NCBI GenBank assembly: GCA_017854775.1
Contig: JAFMHC010000003.1
Location: forward strand, 1-64,000
Reading direction: 5' to 3'
Source: Gammaproteobacteria bacterium
GTDB taxonomy: Bacteria > Pseudomonadota > Gammaproteobacteria > Arenicellales > Arenicellaceae
Length of the DNA: 64,000 nt
Part shown: in pieces, positions 32,596-43,002 of the stretch
How positions within the stretch are numbered: position 1 is the stretch's first letter
Layout of the letters: every line of letters starts with the position of its first letter
The notes under the pieces: model-generated
What the model was told of the DNA's origin: nothing
The model's input: only the letters and a program-made list of their open reading frames with translations
The model's database searches: none
Translations under genes and position numbers: made by a program

Positions 32596-33207
32596 ATGAA
32601 TAAGGACTACGTGGTTAAAGACGCCGCCGAGTTGCAACAGCTTCTTGGTGAACCTAAAGAGATGGTTAAGCAAAAAGTTGTCAAGAACCTAGATGACATG
32701 ATGGTCAATTTCATACAACGTTCTCCATTAATCTTTATCGCTAGCTATGGCGAAAACGGCTTACCAGATATATCACCAAAGGGTGATGCGGCGGGCTTTG
32801 TACAGGTTAATCAAGATGGTGCTTTGTTAATCCCCGAGCGACCTGGCAATAAGCTTATGTTCGGCTTTAACAATATTCTGGAAAACAATCGGGTGGGCCT
32901 TATATTTGTGATTCCTGGTGCCCGTGAAACGTTACGTGTCAAAGGTAGAGCCACGCTCAGTCGAGATCCGGATTTACTCCAAGCACTAGCAGCGCAGGGC
33001 AAGCCAGCGCTGCTTTGTACTCATGTAGAGGTGGCAGAATGTTTCTTTCACTGTGGCAAGGCGATGATTCGGTCGCAATTATGGAAGCCAGAGAGTTGGG
33101 AGCCCGATGAGCAATTAATGGCACGTCATTTTGCTAATAAAAACGACCTCGATCAACAGCAGATTGAAACATCGTTAGAGCAATCGTACGAGCATAATTT
33201 ATATTAG
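32596..33207 (+). CDS. pyridoxamine 5'-phosphate oxidase family FMN-binding protein
   Basis: SPLIFIASYGENGLPDISPKGDAAGFVQV; RPGNKLMFGFNNILENNRVGLIFVIPG. Confidence 0.88.
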   Translation: MNKDYVVKDAAELQQLLGEPKEMVKQKVVKNLDDMMVNFIQRSPLIFIASYGENGLPDISPKGDAAGFVQVNQDGALLIPERPGNKLMFGFNNILENNRVGLIFVIPGARETLRVKGRATLSRDPDLLQALAAQGKPALLCTHVEVAECFFHCGKAMIRSQLWKPESWEPDEQLMARHFANKNDLDQQQIETSLEQSYEHNLY

Positions 33208-33212
33208 TAATG

Positions 33213-34220
33213 CTAAGCGATACTTTGCCGACGGTACTCTGTAGGCGACATGCCGAACTGACTTTGAAAAGCAGTATTGAAGGACGAGATTGATCGAAAT
33301 CCAACGTCTAATGCAACGCTCAAAACGGGGATTGTTGGCTCTTTATTTAAACGTTGTCCAGCTTCTTCAATACGATATCGATTGACGAATTGATTGAAGT
33401 TTCGATACCCCAGTTGTTTATTAATCTTCTTACGCAAGCTGTGTTCTGGCAAACCAACTATGTCAGCCAGTTTGGCAACGCGTAGATCATGGTCGGCGTA
33501 CAAGCGCTCGTCTTGCATGCGATCAAGTAACTTACTGATCATCGGGTCTTTGCTTTCGACAATTATGGGTTTGCCATGCGCTGTTATTTGACCGCTAGGG
33601 TTAATTTTTAACATAGCGAAATTTATTGATAAAGATAATGCGAAAACGGAAAGCATAAAAAACAGTTCAAAGCCGTCTGGAACAAGGTGTGCGGTCACTA
33701 GATGTAAGAAAAGAATCAAAAGTGTTAGTGATGCAATGCCCAAAATTGACCAATTTCTCAACTTTGCTCTGGTCTCGACCAAATCCTCTTCCTTGCCACG
33801 CCAGAGCAATATTAGCGCTACTACCACCAATGACATCTCTACCAATTGCATTATTCGCATATAGCTCGATATCGCGCCACTCATTGAATAAAAGGTATGG
33901 GCTCCAAGTTCCAATAGAATATTAAGCACAATGAGGCCCCAGAACCAACTTGGAAACGTATGTTGTTCTTCGAATGCGACCCAAACAAACAAAAGAATAA
34001 ACATTGGTGTGAGACTCGCAAGGGTGAACAAAAAAGCGGTTAGCTCTATTTGACTTTTGGCATCTGCAAGTGGGCCTAACAAATAGCCGATTATTCCAAT
34101 AAACAGCCCTGCACCGACGGTTCTTACGCACGGTGGGTTTTTAGAGACGGCGAGCGAAACTAGCAATAGCACGACTTGTGACAAAGCTAAAAAACGAGCT
34201 GCAAATATTACTGATTCCAT
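33213..34220 (-). CDS. AraC family transcriptional regulator with N-terminal multi-TM domain
   Basis: C-terminal HTH_18: FNQFVNRYRIEEAGQRL...VALDVGFRSISSFNTAFQSQFGMSPTEYRR. Confidence 0.9.
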   Translation of the reverse strand: MESVIFAARFLALSQVVLLLVSLAVSKNPPCVRTVGAGLFIGIIGYLLGPLADAKSQIELTAFLFTLASLTPMFILLFVWVAFEEQHTFPSWFWGLIVLNILLELGAHTFYSMSGAISSYMRIMQLVEMSLVVVALILLWRGKEEDLVETRAKLRNWSILGIASLTLLILFLHLVTAHLVPDGFELFFMLSVFALSLSINFAMLKINPSGQITAHGKPIIVESKDPMISKLLDRMQDERLYADHDLRVAKLADIVGLPEHSLRKKINKQLGYRNFNQFVNRYRIEEAGQRLNKEPTIPVLSVALDVGFRSISSFNTAFQSQFGMSPTEYRRQSIA

Positions 34221-34442
34221 AAAGGCAAAAATGCTAATTAAATTATTAGTGGCGAAGTGCGATCAAATCAAATTAAACTTCTGGTGATTACTATTTGACC
34301 ATTATTTAGTGATGATGGTTAAGCAAAGTGCTATCGAAAATCAAAAACATCTATCGAAAAGTTGAAAAATCTGGGTTTGAGCCCTCTAAGCGGTGGAGCC
34401 GGTAAGTTTTAGTGGGCTTCAAATAGCGGATTATGCCGCAAA

Positions 34443-34469
34443 AAAGTGGCCAGCAAGGCTGGCCACTTT
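34443..34469 (-). terminator. terminator of hppA
   Basis: aaagtggccagc-aag-gctggccacttt; on the - strand followed by T-rich sequence. Confidence 0.8.
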
Positions 34470-34516
34470 ACCTGTTTAGCTTGAATGCTAATTACTTAAG
34501 TTCTACGAACTCTAAA

Positions 34517-36529
34517 TTAAGAACTAAGCAACGGTGCAATAACTAAACTGACAATCGCCATAACGTTAATCAGGATATTCATTGACGGGCCCGAGGTATC
34601 TTTAAATGGGTCGCCAACCGTATCACCAACAACAACCGCTGCATGAGTATCCGAACCTTTGCCGCCATGATTACCGCGTTCGACATACTTTTTGGCGTTA
34701 TCCCAAGCGCCACCTGCGTTAGCCATAGTAATCGCTAGTAATACGCAGCCAAGTAAGGCGCCACCTAACATGCCGCCTAAGGCTTGGGCACCAATGCCAA
34801 AGCCAATAACCGCTGGTGCCGAAACCGCTAATACGCCAGGTAAAATCATTCGCTTTAGCGCCGCTGTTGTTGCAATGTCTACGCAACGTTCGGTATCTGG
34901 TTCAGCGGTTCCTTCCATTAAGCCGGGTATTTCTTTAAATTGACGTCGCACTTCTTTGATCATGTCAAAAGCGGCTTCGCCAACGGCTTTCATGGTTAGG
35001 CTGCTGATCAAGAACGGTAAAATACCACCAATGAACATGCCGACTAACACTTCTGGATCATTCATTTGCAAGGAAAAACCGTCAATATTAGCCGATACTG
35101 TTTCAATAAAGGCCGAGATGATTGCTAATGCGGCGAGCGCTGCTGCACCAATTGCAAAGCCCTTGCCGATGGCGGCAGTGGTGTTACCTACCTCATCAAG
35201 CGAATCGGTAATCTTGCGAGTCTCCTCTCCAAGGCCTGCCATTTCGGCAATGCCGCCCGCGTTATCAGCAACCGGGCCGTAGGCATCGATGGCCATGGTA
35301 ATACCAACCGTCGCTAACATACCGACCGCCGCGATCGCGACGCCGTAGAGACCAGCAAATTGATCAGAGAAAAAGATAATCGCGCAGAGTGTAAGAATCG
35401 GAATTACGACTGACTCCATGCCTATCGCTAAACCCGCGATCATTACGGTTGCTGCGCCAGTTTCCCCTGCTGCGGCAATGGTACGAATCGGTTTGCCGGC
35501 AGTGTAGTACTCGGTGACTAAGCCGATGACGATGCCGCCAACCGAGCCAATTAGTACTGAGTACCAAACGCCGGAACTAATGCCGTAATATTGAATCATA
35601 AAATAGGACGCTACGATGAATAAAATCGCAGTGCCCATGGTGCCCGTGCGCAAGGCCTTTTCAGGTGCTTGGCTGCTCAACATTTTTATTAGCAATATAC
35701 CGAGTATCGAACAGATCAAACCCAAAGAAGACAACGCAAGGGGTAAGAACATCAATGCCTGTTGATTGCCACCTAGCGATGCTAAAGCGGCGACGCTTAG
35801 AGTCGAGGCTATGGCAATGGTTGCGATCATCGAGCCACAATAAGACTCAAATATATCTGAGCCCATACCGGCTACGTCACCAACATTGTCACCAACGTTA
35901 TCTGCAATTACCGCTGGGTTACGTGGGTCGTCTTCGGGAATGCCTGCTTCTAGTTTACCAACTAAGTCGGCACCAACATCAGCACTTTTGGTGAAAATGC
36001 CGCCGCCAACACGCGAGAATAAGGCAACGACAGACGCGCCCATGCCAAAGCCATGAATAGTATGCGTGGCTTCTGGGTTGCCACCGTAGAAGTAGTAGAG
36101 AATACCGATGCCGATTAAGCCCATGGAGGCAACCGTTAGGCCCATTACAGAGCCACCGTAAAAGGCCGTTTTTAAGGCCGCTGCGGCGCCTTGCTCATGC
36201 GCTGCCGTGGTAGTTCGGGTATTTGCCTTGGTTGCGGTGAACATACCTACGTAGCCAGCAAACGCAGAGCAAAATGCTCCAAGAATAAAGGCGATCATGG
36301 TATGTAGCCCTAAGTCTGAGATGCCGATAAGAATGGCAAGTACGACTAAAAAGGCTAAAAGAATGGTGTACTCACGACGCATAAACGCCATGGCTCCGAT
36401 ATGAATTTGTTTGCCAATAGCTTCTACTTTAGGGTCATTCACTTTTAACTTTGCAATGACGCCATAAATGACAAATGCAATTGCTAAACCTAATACCCCA
36501 AGTAACGCTGGGACTGATTGTTCAGACAT
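34517..36529 (-). CDS. hppA: membrane-bound ion-translocating pyrophosphatase
   Basis: [65 protein letters not shown] motif typical of the K+-dependent subclass. Confidence 0.95.
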   Translation of the reverse strand: MSEQSVPALLGVLGLAIAFVIYGVIAKLKVNDPKVEAIGKQIHIGAMAFMRREYTILLAFLVVLAILIGISDLGLHTMIAFILGAFCSAFAGYVGMFTATKANTRTTTAAHEQGAAAALKTAFYGGSVMGLTVASMGLIGIGILYYFYGGNPEATHTIHGFGMGASVVALFSRVGGGIFTKSADVGADLVGKLEAGIPEDDPRNPAVIADNVGDNVGDVAGMGSDIFESYCGSMIATIAIASTLSVAALASLGGNQQALMFLPLALSSLGLICSILGILLIKMLSSQAPEKALRTGTMGTAILFIVASYFMIQYYGISSGVWYSVLIGSVGGIVIGLVTEYYTAGKPIRTIAAAGETGAATVMIAGLAIGMESVVIPILTLCAIIFFSDQFAGLYGVAIAAVGMLATVGITMAIDAYGPVADNAGGIAEMAGLGEETRKITDSLDEVGNTTAAIGKGFAIGAAALAALAIISAFIETVSANIDGFSLQMNDPEVLVGMFIGGILPFLISSLTMKAVGEAAFDMIKEVRRQFKEIPGLMEGTAEPDTERCVDIATTAALKRMILPGVLAVSAPAVIGFGIGAQALGGMLGGALLGCVLLAITMANAGGAWDNAKKYVERGNHGGKGSDTHAAVVVGDTVGDPFKDTSGPSMNILINVMAIVSLVIAPLLSS

Positions 36530-36845
36530 AGATTATCCTCCGATGTATCCCCTGCAAGCAGGTATTATTACCTGTTCGCATAGACAAACAAAGATTAACG
36601 TCCTTGCAATGAGTGAATTGAATACGTCTCTGTAATTCTAATTTGTCTAATCAAAACCGATGCAGAAAACCATAGTTTCGAGAGACTAACTAAACTTAAT
36701 TCACAAAAAAATCTGCTTGAGTCTGCCTCGCCTGTTTATAAGGAATGTAAATTATTAGTGTTTCTTATTGTGTGTAGCTGTTAATGGCTACTAAATCAGT
36801 ATAATACAGCGACTTTTTCATGACCAATCTTTTGGAGGGACTTAG

Positions 36846-37382
36846 ATGTCTCTAAACAATGTAGGCCCAGGTGTATCGTTACCAGACGATGTAAATGTAG
36901 TAGTTGAGATTCCTCGTTACGGCGACCCGATCAAGTATGAAGTAGATAAAGAGACTGGCGCGATGTTTGTTGATCGTTTTATGTCTACTGCAATGCACTA
37001 CCCATGTAACTATGGCTATATTCCGCAAACTTTGTCAGATGATGGCGATCCTGCCGACGTACTAGTGCTGGCTCCGTTCCCTCTGGTAACTGGTTCCGTT
37101 GTTCGCTGCCGCCCAATTGGCGTGTTAGAGATGGACGATGAAGCTGGTGGTGATGCTAAAATTCTAGCTGTTCCAGTTGAGAAGCTAACTAAATTTTATA
37201 ACAACGTGTCTACTTTCCGCGACGTGCAACAAGAAATGCTCGACAAAATCGCGCACTTTTTCGAACACTATAAAGACCTTGAGCAAGGTAAATGGGTGAA
37301 AGTAAAAGGTTGGGCTGGTAAAGAAGAGGCTCGTAGAGAGATTATCGAATCAGCAGAACGTTATCAGGCTACTTTGAAGTAA
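36846..37382 (+). CDS. ppa: soluble inorganic pyrophosphatase (family I)
   Basis: [24 protein letters not shown]. Confidence 0.97.
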   Translation: MSLNNVGPGVSLPDDVNVVVEIPRYGDPIKYEVDKETGAMFVDRFMSTAMHYPCNYGYIPQTLSDDGDPADVLVLAPFPLVTGSVVRCRPIGVLEMDDEAGGDAKILAVPVEKLTKFYNNVSTFRDVQQEMLDKIAHFFEHYKDLEQGKWVKVKGWAGKEEARREIIESAERYQATLK

Positions 37383-37406
37383 TTTGATTGATTCGTTTTA
37401 ATTGTG

Positions 37407-37437
37407 AAAAGCCCGACTGTTTGTCGGGCTTTTTTTT
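37407..37437 (+). terminator. Rho-independent terminator of ppa
   Basis: aaaagcccgac-tgttt-gtcgggctttttttt. Confidence 0.93.
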
Positions 37438-37516
37438 GGCTGACTTTGTGGGGCCAAATCAAGTTATCGGAATGACGCAAGCTCTGTTGATCGGGTTTTA
37501 AAAACCCGATCAACCC

Positions 37517-39250
37517 TTATGCTAAGGCGTCTAGTCGTTGTAAGCCTTGCTTAATCAACACTGCATTGTCTCCGACTTCCAATTTTAAACGCTCAACCAA
37601 TTCAGCGCGAATTGACTCATCCCCTTGGTGCTCAAGCACTAACTCGAGAGTTTCATACAGAGCTAGCCAATCAACAGACTCAAGGGCAATCACTCGCTCA
37701 GCCAATTTGGCTGGATTATTAGACCTCTCTCGACTCGCACGGATGTCGTCATAGAGTAAAAACATCTGCTGCTCATAGTTGCTATAGCTTTTCTCTGCGT
37801 GTGCGCTTACTGAGGGTTTTTCGTACATTGGGAAGCTGGCTTGATCTGCCGAGCCGCCACTAACAGAAGCAACCGAATCGCCAACTGCCATATCAAATAT
37901 TCCCCAACTTGGGTCAAACAATAGCGTGTTGTCGACATCAGTAACGGTGCAATCCTTAAAGCTCATCAATATGTTTTTTTGCTCGCGTCGAAGAATATTA
38001 GTTAAGGTTCCTTTAACCGTGACGCCGGATAGAAATCGTAGCGTGGTTGGCTTATCTAGTGCAATCCCATCACGTGCTAATTCATCAACGCTATAGGCCG
38101 AGAGGCACCGCTCTAAGCCGATTAAGCGGCCGATGGGCGAGCCAAAGCCTTGTCCGTGATAGTCAGTGCCATGGCCAATTAATTCGCAGTTAGCAAAGGC
38201 CAATTGAGTTGGCCCTTCGGTATTCAAATAAATGGCGTTGCCAACGGCATCACACATTACACGGCTAATCTTTCCAGATGCTTGAAGCCCTGAATTCATG
38301 GTAACGGTGACGATTGAGCCTGCCTCATAGGCTTTCAATAATGACGACGAACCACCGGCGATACAACACATATGACGACCGTATTCTTCTAGCACGTGGC
38401 TTAGATGCCGACATGACTGAGTTACGAATAGCTGAGGTTGTTGTGCGGTGATATCGTAAGCCGTTTTTATTGAGTCAATGGTTAACGCTTTTTTGCTAAC
38501 CTTGGCATCATCTAAACAAAGCTGGCTTTCGGACAACGATGATAATAAACCAGCACCGTAAATTCGATAATCATCGACCTCACCTACCAATCCATATTCA
38601 ACCGTCCACCAGTGCAGCCTTGCTAGTAAGTTAGCTTCTGATGGCTCTACTGTGATGTTTTGAATGTCGGCAACACGTTGTTCAGCGTGCTCGATTTGAG
38701 CGTCGGTAGATTTGATATCTTCTTTAACAATTGAGAGATCCCGCACCGCTTCGTAGTGATCCATGTCATGTTGGTTGGCAATTGCTTGCATGCCAAGTTC
38801 GCCAAAGCGTTGTAAAAATTCAGCATAATCTATGTCGATTAAAAACGGCGCATGACCGGCGGACTCATGAATAATGTCAGGCGCTGGGGTATACAGCATG
38901 TGCTCAAAGGCGCGAATATTAACCGCAATGGCTAATACTTGAATCGCTTGAAACTCCATAAACACCGCGGGAGGTAGAAACCCGTCAACGGCCACAGCTT
39001 GCCAGCCTAATAGGTTTAAGCGAGTGTTAATTTCTTCTATGCGCGGAATTTTTTCGAAGCCAATACCGGTTTTTATTAGGCCATCGAAATAGGTTTCGTG
39101 TGCCGCACCCTTTAAACTAAAGCGAAGCTGATGAATTAGAAAACGCCACACGGCTTGGTCGCGTGAGGTGTAGATTGAATAGTCTTGTGTCGCGACAAAC
39201 GGTTGTAAATGCGACGGTAGGCTTTGTATTACTTGTTGTTGGTTTTGCAC
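37517..39250 (-). CDS. phhA: aromatic amino acid (phenylalanine-4-) hydroxylase, long form
   Basis: PAVFMEFQAIQVLAI, TPAPDIIHESAGHAPFLIDIDYAEFLQRFGELG; 577 aa with C-terminal extension. Confidence 0.88.
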   Translation of the reverse strand: MQNQQQVIQSLPSHLQPFVATQDYSIYTSRDQAVWRFLIHQLRFSLKGAAHETYFDGLIKTGIGFEKIPRIEEINTRLNLLGWQAVAVDGFLPPAVFMEFQAIQVLAIAVNIRAFEHMLYTPAPDIIHESAGHAPFLIDIDYAEFLQRFGELGMQAIANQHDMDHYEAVRDLSIVKEDIKSTDAQIEHAEQRVADIQNITVEPSEANLLARLHWWTVEYGLVGEVDDYRIYGAGLLSSLSESQLCLDDAKVSKKALTIDSIKTAYDITAQQPQLFVTQSCRHLSHVLEEYGRHMCCIAGGSSSLLKAYEAGSIVTVTMNSGLQASGKISRVMCDAVGNAIYLNTEGPTQLAFANCELIGHGTDYHGQGFGSPIGRLIGLERCLSAYSVDELARDGIALDKPTTLRFLSGVTVKGTLTNILRREQKNILMSFKDCTVTDVDNTLLFDPSWGIFDMAVGDSVASVSGGSADQASFPMYEKPSVSAHAEKSYSNYEQQMFLLYDDIRASRERSNNPAKLAERVIALESVDWLALYETLELVLEHQGDESIRAELVERLKLEVGDNAVLIKQGLQRLDALA

Positions 39251-39281
39251 GATTGTCAGCAGTTAATTTTTCAGTAATTAA

Positions 39282-39914
39282 TTAGGTGGCGTCAGGTTGA
39301 AATTCGGGTGCAGTGTTAGCAAACGCATCGAGTATTAAGCATGTCTCATTAAGTCTATTGATGGTTGGGTAATCATCCATAGGGCAATTGAATCGATGTG
39401 CGTTATAGACTTGTGGTATCAAGCAAACGTCGGCAAGGCTTAGCGTATCTGCAAAACAAAACTTGCCGGCACTTTTTTTCAAGCGCGTCTCTAAGCCTTC
39501 GAAGCCTGTTGCTACCCAGTGCTGATACCATTGCAATTTTTTATCATCGCTAGCACCCATGTCACTAACTAAATACTGTTGCACACGTAAGTTGTTAAGA
39601 GGGTGGATATCGCTAACGATAGTTTGTGCCAATGCTCTTACAAAGGCGCGTTGTATGGGGTCTTTAGGCAGCAAGCTTACTGTTGGATAGACTTCTTCTA
39701 AGTACTCAAGAATAGCCATGGACTGAGTGAGAAGGTTATCACCGACTTGTAGAGTCGGAATCAAGCCGTCTGGATTATGATTCAAAAACTCATTTGTTTT
39801 TTGCTCGCCTGTGAATAGGTTTAACGGCGATAGCTCATGCTCTAGCTCTTTTAGATTCAGGGCAATGCGCACGCGATAGGCCGCGGTACTTCTAAAGTAG
39901 GTCGTGAGTATCAT
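39282..39914 (-). CDS. maiA: maleylacetoacetate isomerase
   Basis: TYFRSTAAYRVRIALNLKELEHE; zeta-class GST SxxSxxxR pattern. Confidence 0.92.
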   Translation of the reverse strand: MILTTYFRSTAAYRVRIALNLKELEHELSPLNLFTGEQKTNEFLNHNPDGLIPTLQVGDNLLTQSMAILEYLEEVYPTVSLLPKDPIQRAFVRALAQTIVSDIHPLNNLRVQQYLVSDMGASDDKKLQWYQHWVATGFEGLETRLKKSAGKFCFADTLSLADVCLIPQVYNAHRFNCPMDDYPTINRLNETCLILDAFANTAPEFQPDAT

Positions 39915-39918
39915 GGTA

Positions 39919-40464
39919 TTAATCAAGCGCCTGAAACTCATTGTTATGCAGCCACTCAGCGTGCTTTGGCGCGCGCTTGGTCTTTGACCATTCTTCGAGC
40001 ATATCCCACTTAACCGTATCTAGGCGATCGAGCTTAGCTTGCTCAGCCAGGTCAGGTGCCGCCAACTCCAGTCGATGGCCATTCGGGTCGAAGAAGTAGA
40101 TCGACTGAAATACCGAGTGGTCGGTTACGCCAAGCACGTCTATGCCATTTCCTTCCAAGTGCGCTTTATATTGCAGTAGAGTATCCATATCTTTAACTTT
40201 AAAGGCAATGTGCTGCACCCATTCAGGGGTATTCTCATCGCGGCCCATGGTGGGTTTGGTGGGTAGTTCAAAAAACGCTAAAACATTGCCCTGCCCTGCA
40301 TCTAAAAAAACATGCATATAAGGGTCGGGCTCTTTGGTCGAGGGCACTTGGTCTTCGGCTATGGCAAGTACGAAATCCATTTTCAAATTCTCGACATACC
40401 ACTCGACGGTTTCTTTGGCATCGTGGCAGCGATAAGCGACATGATGAATTCGTTCTATTTTCAT
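39919..40464 (-). CDS. VOC (glyoxalase/dioxygenase superfamily) protein
   Basis: IERIHHVAYRCHDAKETVEWYVENL; WVQHIAFKVKDMDTLL; FFDPNGHRLELAAP; candidate His/His/Glu metal ligands. Confidence 0.88.
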   Translation of the reverse strand: MKIERIHHVAYRCHDAKETVEWYVENLKMDFVLAIAEDQVPSTKEPDPYMHVFLDAGQGNVLAFFELPTKPTMGRDENTPEWVQHIAFKVKDMDTLLQYKAHLEGNGIDVLGVTDHSVFQSIYFFDPNGHRLELAAPDLAEQAKLDRLDTVKWDMLEEWSKTKRAPKHAEWLHNNEFQALD

Positions 40465-40465
40465 A

Positions 40466-41785
40466 CTAATCCTCGAGTGCAGGGAGCACCGTTGCGGTTG
40501 CATGACCAAAGCCAATCCGAGGGGCTACTTCGGAATCACACCAACCGTTAAGCGTAACGGTATCGCCATCTTCTAAAAATGCCCGTGTTTCGCCATTGCT
40601 TAGGGTTATCGGGTTTTTACCACCGGTGGTTGCTTCAATTAGCGCACCAAAGCTATTGTCGGTAGTGCCAGACTGTGTGCCGCTGCCAAAGAAGTCACCT
40701 GGCTTTAGGTTACAGCCGTTGACTGAGTGATGCGCCACCATCTGTGCGATGGTCCAATACGATTGATTAAAATTGCTCAAAGCGAGTCGCTCGGCGGCTT
40801 GGCCGTCAGCTTTCATTTTTGCGGTTTGTAGTAATACCTCAAGGTGCATATCGACTGCGCCAGCACTGCGGTTATCGTGCGACTCTAAATACGGTAGCGG
40901 CTGCGGGTGGTCAGCTGGGCGAGACCATGCTTGACGATACGGTGCTATTGCTTCCATCGTGACGATCCACGGTGACACCGTAGAGGCAAAACTTTTCGAT
41001 AAGAATGGGCCAAGCGGTTGATACTCCCAGGCTTGAATATCTCGTGCTGACCAGTCGTTAAACATACACAGACCAAAGACATGGTCTTCGGCGTCGTTAA
41101 TATCGATAGAATGGCCTAAGGTATTGCCTTTACCAATATAGATACCGACCTCGAGTTCGTAGTCGAGTCGTTTGCTTGGCGCTAGAACCGGGGCATCGGC
41201 ATCGGGTGCCTTGAGTTGGCTTTTAGGCCGATGAAACCCATGCCCCGATACTTTAATTGAAGAGCTTCGCCCGTGATAGCCAATCGGTATCCATTGATAG
41301 TTTGGAAGTAAGGGGTTATCGGGCCTGAAAAGTTTGCCAATATTGGTCGCGTGATTAATTGATGTGTAAAAATCAGTGTAGTCGCCAATGCGCGCAGGAA
41401 CCTTATATTCAGCTTGGCTCTGCGGTACTAAGCAATTTTCTAACTGTGTTTGCAAGCTTGAGTCGGTCCTTAGCGCACGAGATAGTTCGAGGCGTAATTC
41501 AGACCACGCATCTTTGCCGAGAGCCATAAACTGGTTCAGCTTAGATTTATGCAAAGTCTTAAGCATCGGCGTTAGCGACATGCTAAACACACCAGCCTTA
41601 TGAGCGGCTTTTAGGTCAACAATATGTTCGCCAATCGCTACTCCGGCCCTAAATTTTTCTTTAGTTCCTTTGCGTTTGAAAATTGCAAACGGCAGGTTTT
41701 GAATTGGAAAATCACTTTGGCTATCGTTAGCCGAAGCGACCCAACTGCGTAACTCTGGTTGATGTGTTTCGTTTAATACAATCAT
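40466..41785 (-). CDS. fahA: fumarylacetoacetase
   Basis: DYTDFYTSINHATNIGKLFRPDNPLLPNYQWIPIGYHGRSSSI; FNDWSARDIQAWEYQPLGPFLSKSF. Confidence 0.95.
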   Translation of the reverse strand: MIVLNETHQPELRSWVASANDSQSDFPIQNLPFAIFKRKGTKEKFRAGVAIGEHIVDLKAAHKAGVFSMSLTPMLKTLHKSKLNQFMALGKDAWSELRLELSRALRTDSSLQTQLENCLVPQSQAEYKVPARIGDYTDFYTSINHATNIGKLFRPDNPLLPNYQWIPIGYHGRSSSIKVSGHGFHRPKSQLKAPDADAPVLAPSKRLDYELEVGIYIGKGNTLGHSIDINDAEDHVFGLCMFNDWSARDIQAWEYQPLGPFLSKSFASTVSPWIVTMEAIAPYRQAWSRPADHPQPLPYLESHDNRSAGAVDMHLEVLLQTAKMKADGQAAERLALSNFNQSYWTIAQMVAHHSVNGCNLKPGDFFGSGTQSGTTDNSFGALIEATTGGKNPITLSNGETRAFLEDGDTVTLNGWCDSEVAPRIGFGHATATVLPALED

Positions 41786-41849
41786 AGATTCCTTCTTCTT
41801 ACTGTGTCAGATATTCAGCAACTATTTACTTTACGCCTACTAAGCGGTG

Positions 41850-42941
41850 TTACTTGACGCCAACTATACCGCGCTCTATTTGGTCGCGTTCGATTGATTC
41901 GAACAACGCCTTAAAGTTACCCTCGCCAAAGCCATCATCCTTCTTGCGTTGAATAAACTCAAAAAATACTGGGCCGATAAGCGTGTCAGAAAAAATCTGT
42001 AGCAACAAACGCGGGTCATCGTTCTCAGTGCTACCGTCTAACAAAATCCCTCGCGTCTGTAATGCATCGATCGGCTCACCATGGTTTGGCAAACGATCTT
42101 CAAGCATCGCGTAGTAGGTGTCGGGTGGCGCACTCATAAACGGCATGCCGCGCGCCTTAAGTTTGTCCCAGCATTCTATTAAGTTATCGCAGGAGAAAGC
42201 AATATGCTGAATGCCCTCTCCATTATAGGCCATCAAAAACTCTTCAATTTGCCCAGTCTCTTTAGATGCTTCTTCGTTTAGCGGAATTCGAATCAAACCA
42301 TCCGGTGCTGACAACGCTTTCGACGTTAGCCCAGTGTACTCGCCCTTGATATCAAAAAAGCGAATCTCTCTAAAGTTAAACAAACGCTCGTAGAAATCCG
42401 CCCAGTATTGCATACGACCACGGTATACATTGTGTGTTAAATGGTCGATCACATTGAATCCGCAGCCTTTTGGCTTACGCTCAACACCCTCAATAAATTC
42501 AAAATCGATGTCGTAAATAGACGTGCCTTCTTCAAAGCGATCAATCAAATATAAGGGCGCTCCGCCTATCCCTTTAATTGCGGGTAAGCGCAGTTCCATT
42601 GGCCCCACAGGGATGTCGACCGGCTGCGCGCCTAATTCGAGTGCGCGGGCATAGGCGACTTGCGAGTCTTTGACTCGAAATGCCATACCACAGGCTGATG
42701 GGCCATGCTCTTGGGCAAAGTAGTAGGCGTTGCTCGTTGGCTCATAATTAATCAGCAAGTTAATATCGCCTTGGCGATAAAGGTGAACCTCTTTGGAGCG
42801 ATGCTGGGCGACTTTGGTGAAGCCGGCCATCTCAAAAATTGGCTCAAGTACACCAGATGTGTTGGCGGCGAATTCAATGAATTCAAAGCCGCATAATCCC
42901 ATTGGGTTTTCAAATAAATCAGACATTAGGGTCTCGCTCAA
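41850..42941 (-). CDS. hppD: 4-hydroxyphenylpyruvate dioxygenase
   Basis: [75 protein letters not shown]. Confidence 0.96.
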   Translation of the reverse strand: MSETLMSDLFENPMGLCGFEFIEFAANTSGVLEPIFEMAGFTKVAQHRSKEVHLYRQGDINLLINYEPTSNAYYFAQEHGPSACGMAFRVKDSQVAYARALELGAQPVDIPVGPMELRLPAIKGIGGAPLYLIDRFEEGTSIYDIDFEFIEGVERKPKGCGFNVIDHLTHNVYRGRMQYWADFYERLFNFREIRFFDIKGEYTGLTSKALSAPDGLIRIPLNEEASKETGQIEEFLMAYNGEGIQHIAFSCDNLIECWDKLKARGMPFMSAPPDTYYAMLEDRLPNHGEPIDALQTRGILLDGSTENDDPRLLLQIFSDTLIGPVFFEFIQRKKDDGFGEGNFKALFESIERDQIERGIVGVK

Positions 42942-42981
42942 AAATGGTTTAAACTAGTTGCTATCACAACCAATATAGTTG

Positions 42982-42993
42982 TAGTTGCAACTA
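42982..42993. promoter_or_regulatory. Perfect 12-bp palindrome TAGTTGCAACTA, candidate MarR operator
   Basis: Lies in the hppD/marR divergent intergenic region, 9 nt before the regulator ATG at 43003; related half-sites tagttgc and tagttgt nearby. Confidence 0.5.
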
Positions 42994-43002
42994 AATGCAA
43001 AC

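Noticed and set aside
34692-35282. Plus-strand ORFs of 83 and 108 aa
   Set aside because: Antisense to the well-conserved hppA; low-complexity Ala/Pro translation typical of shadow ORFs.
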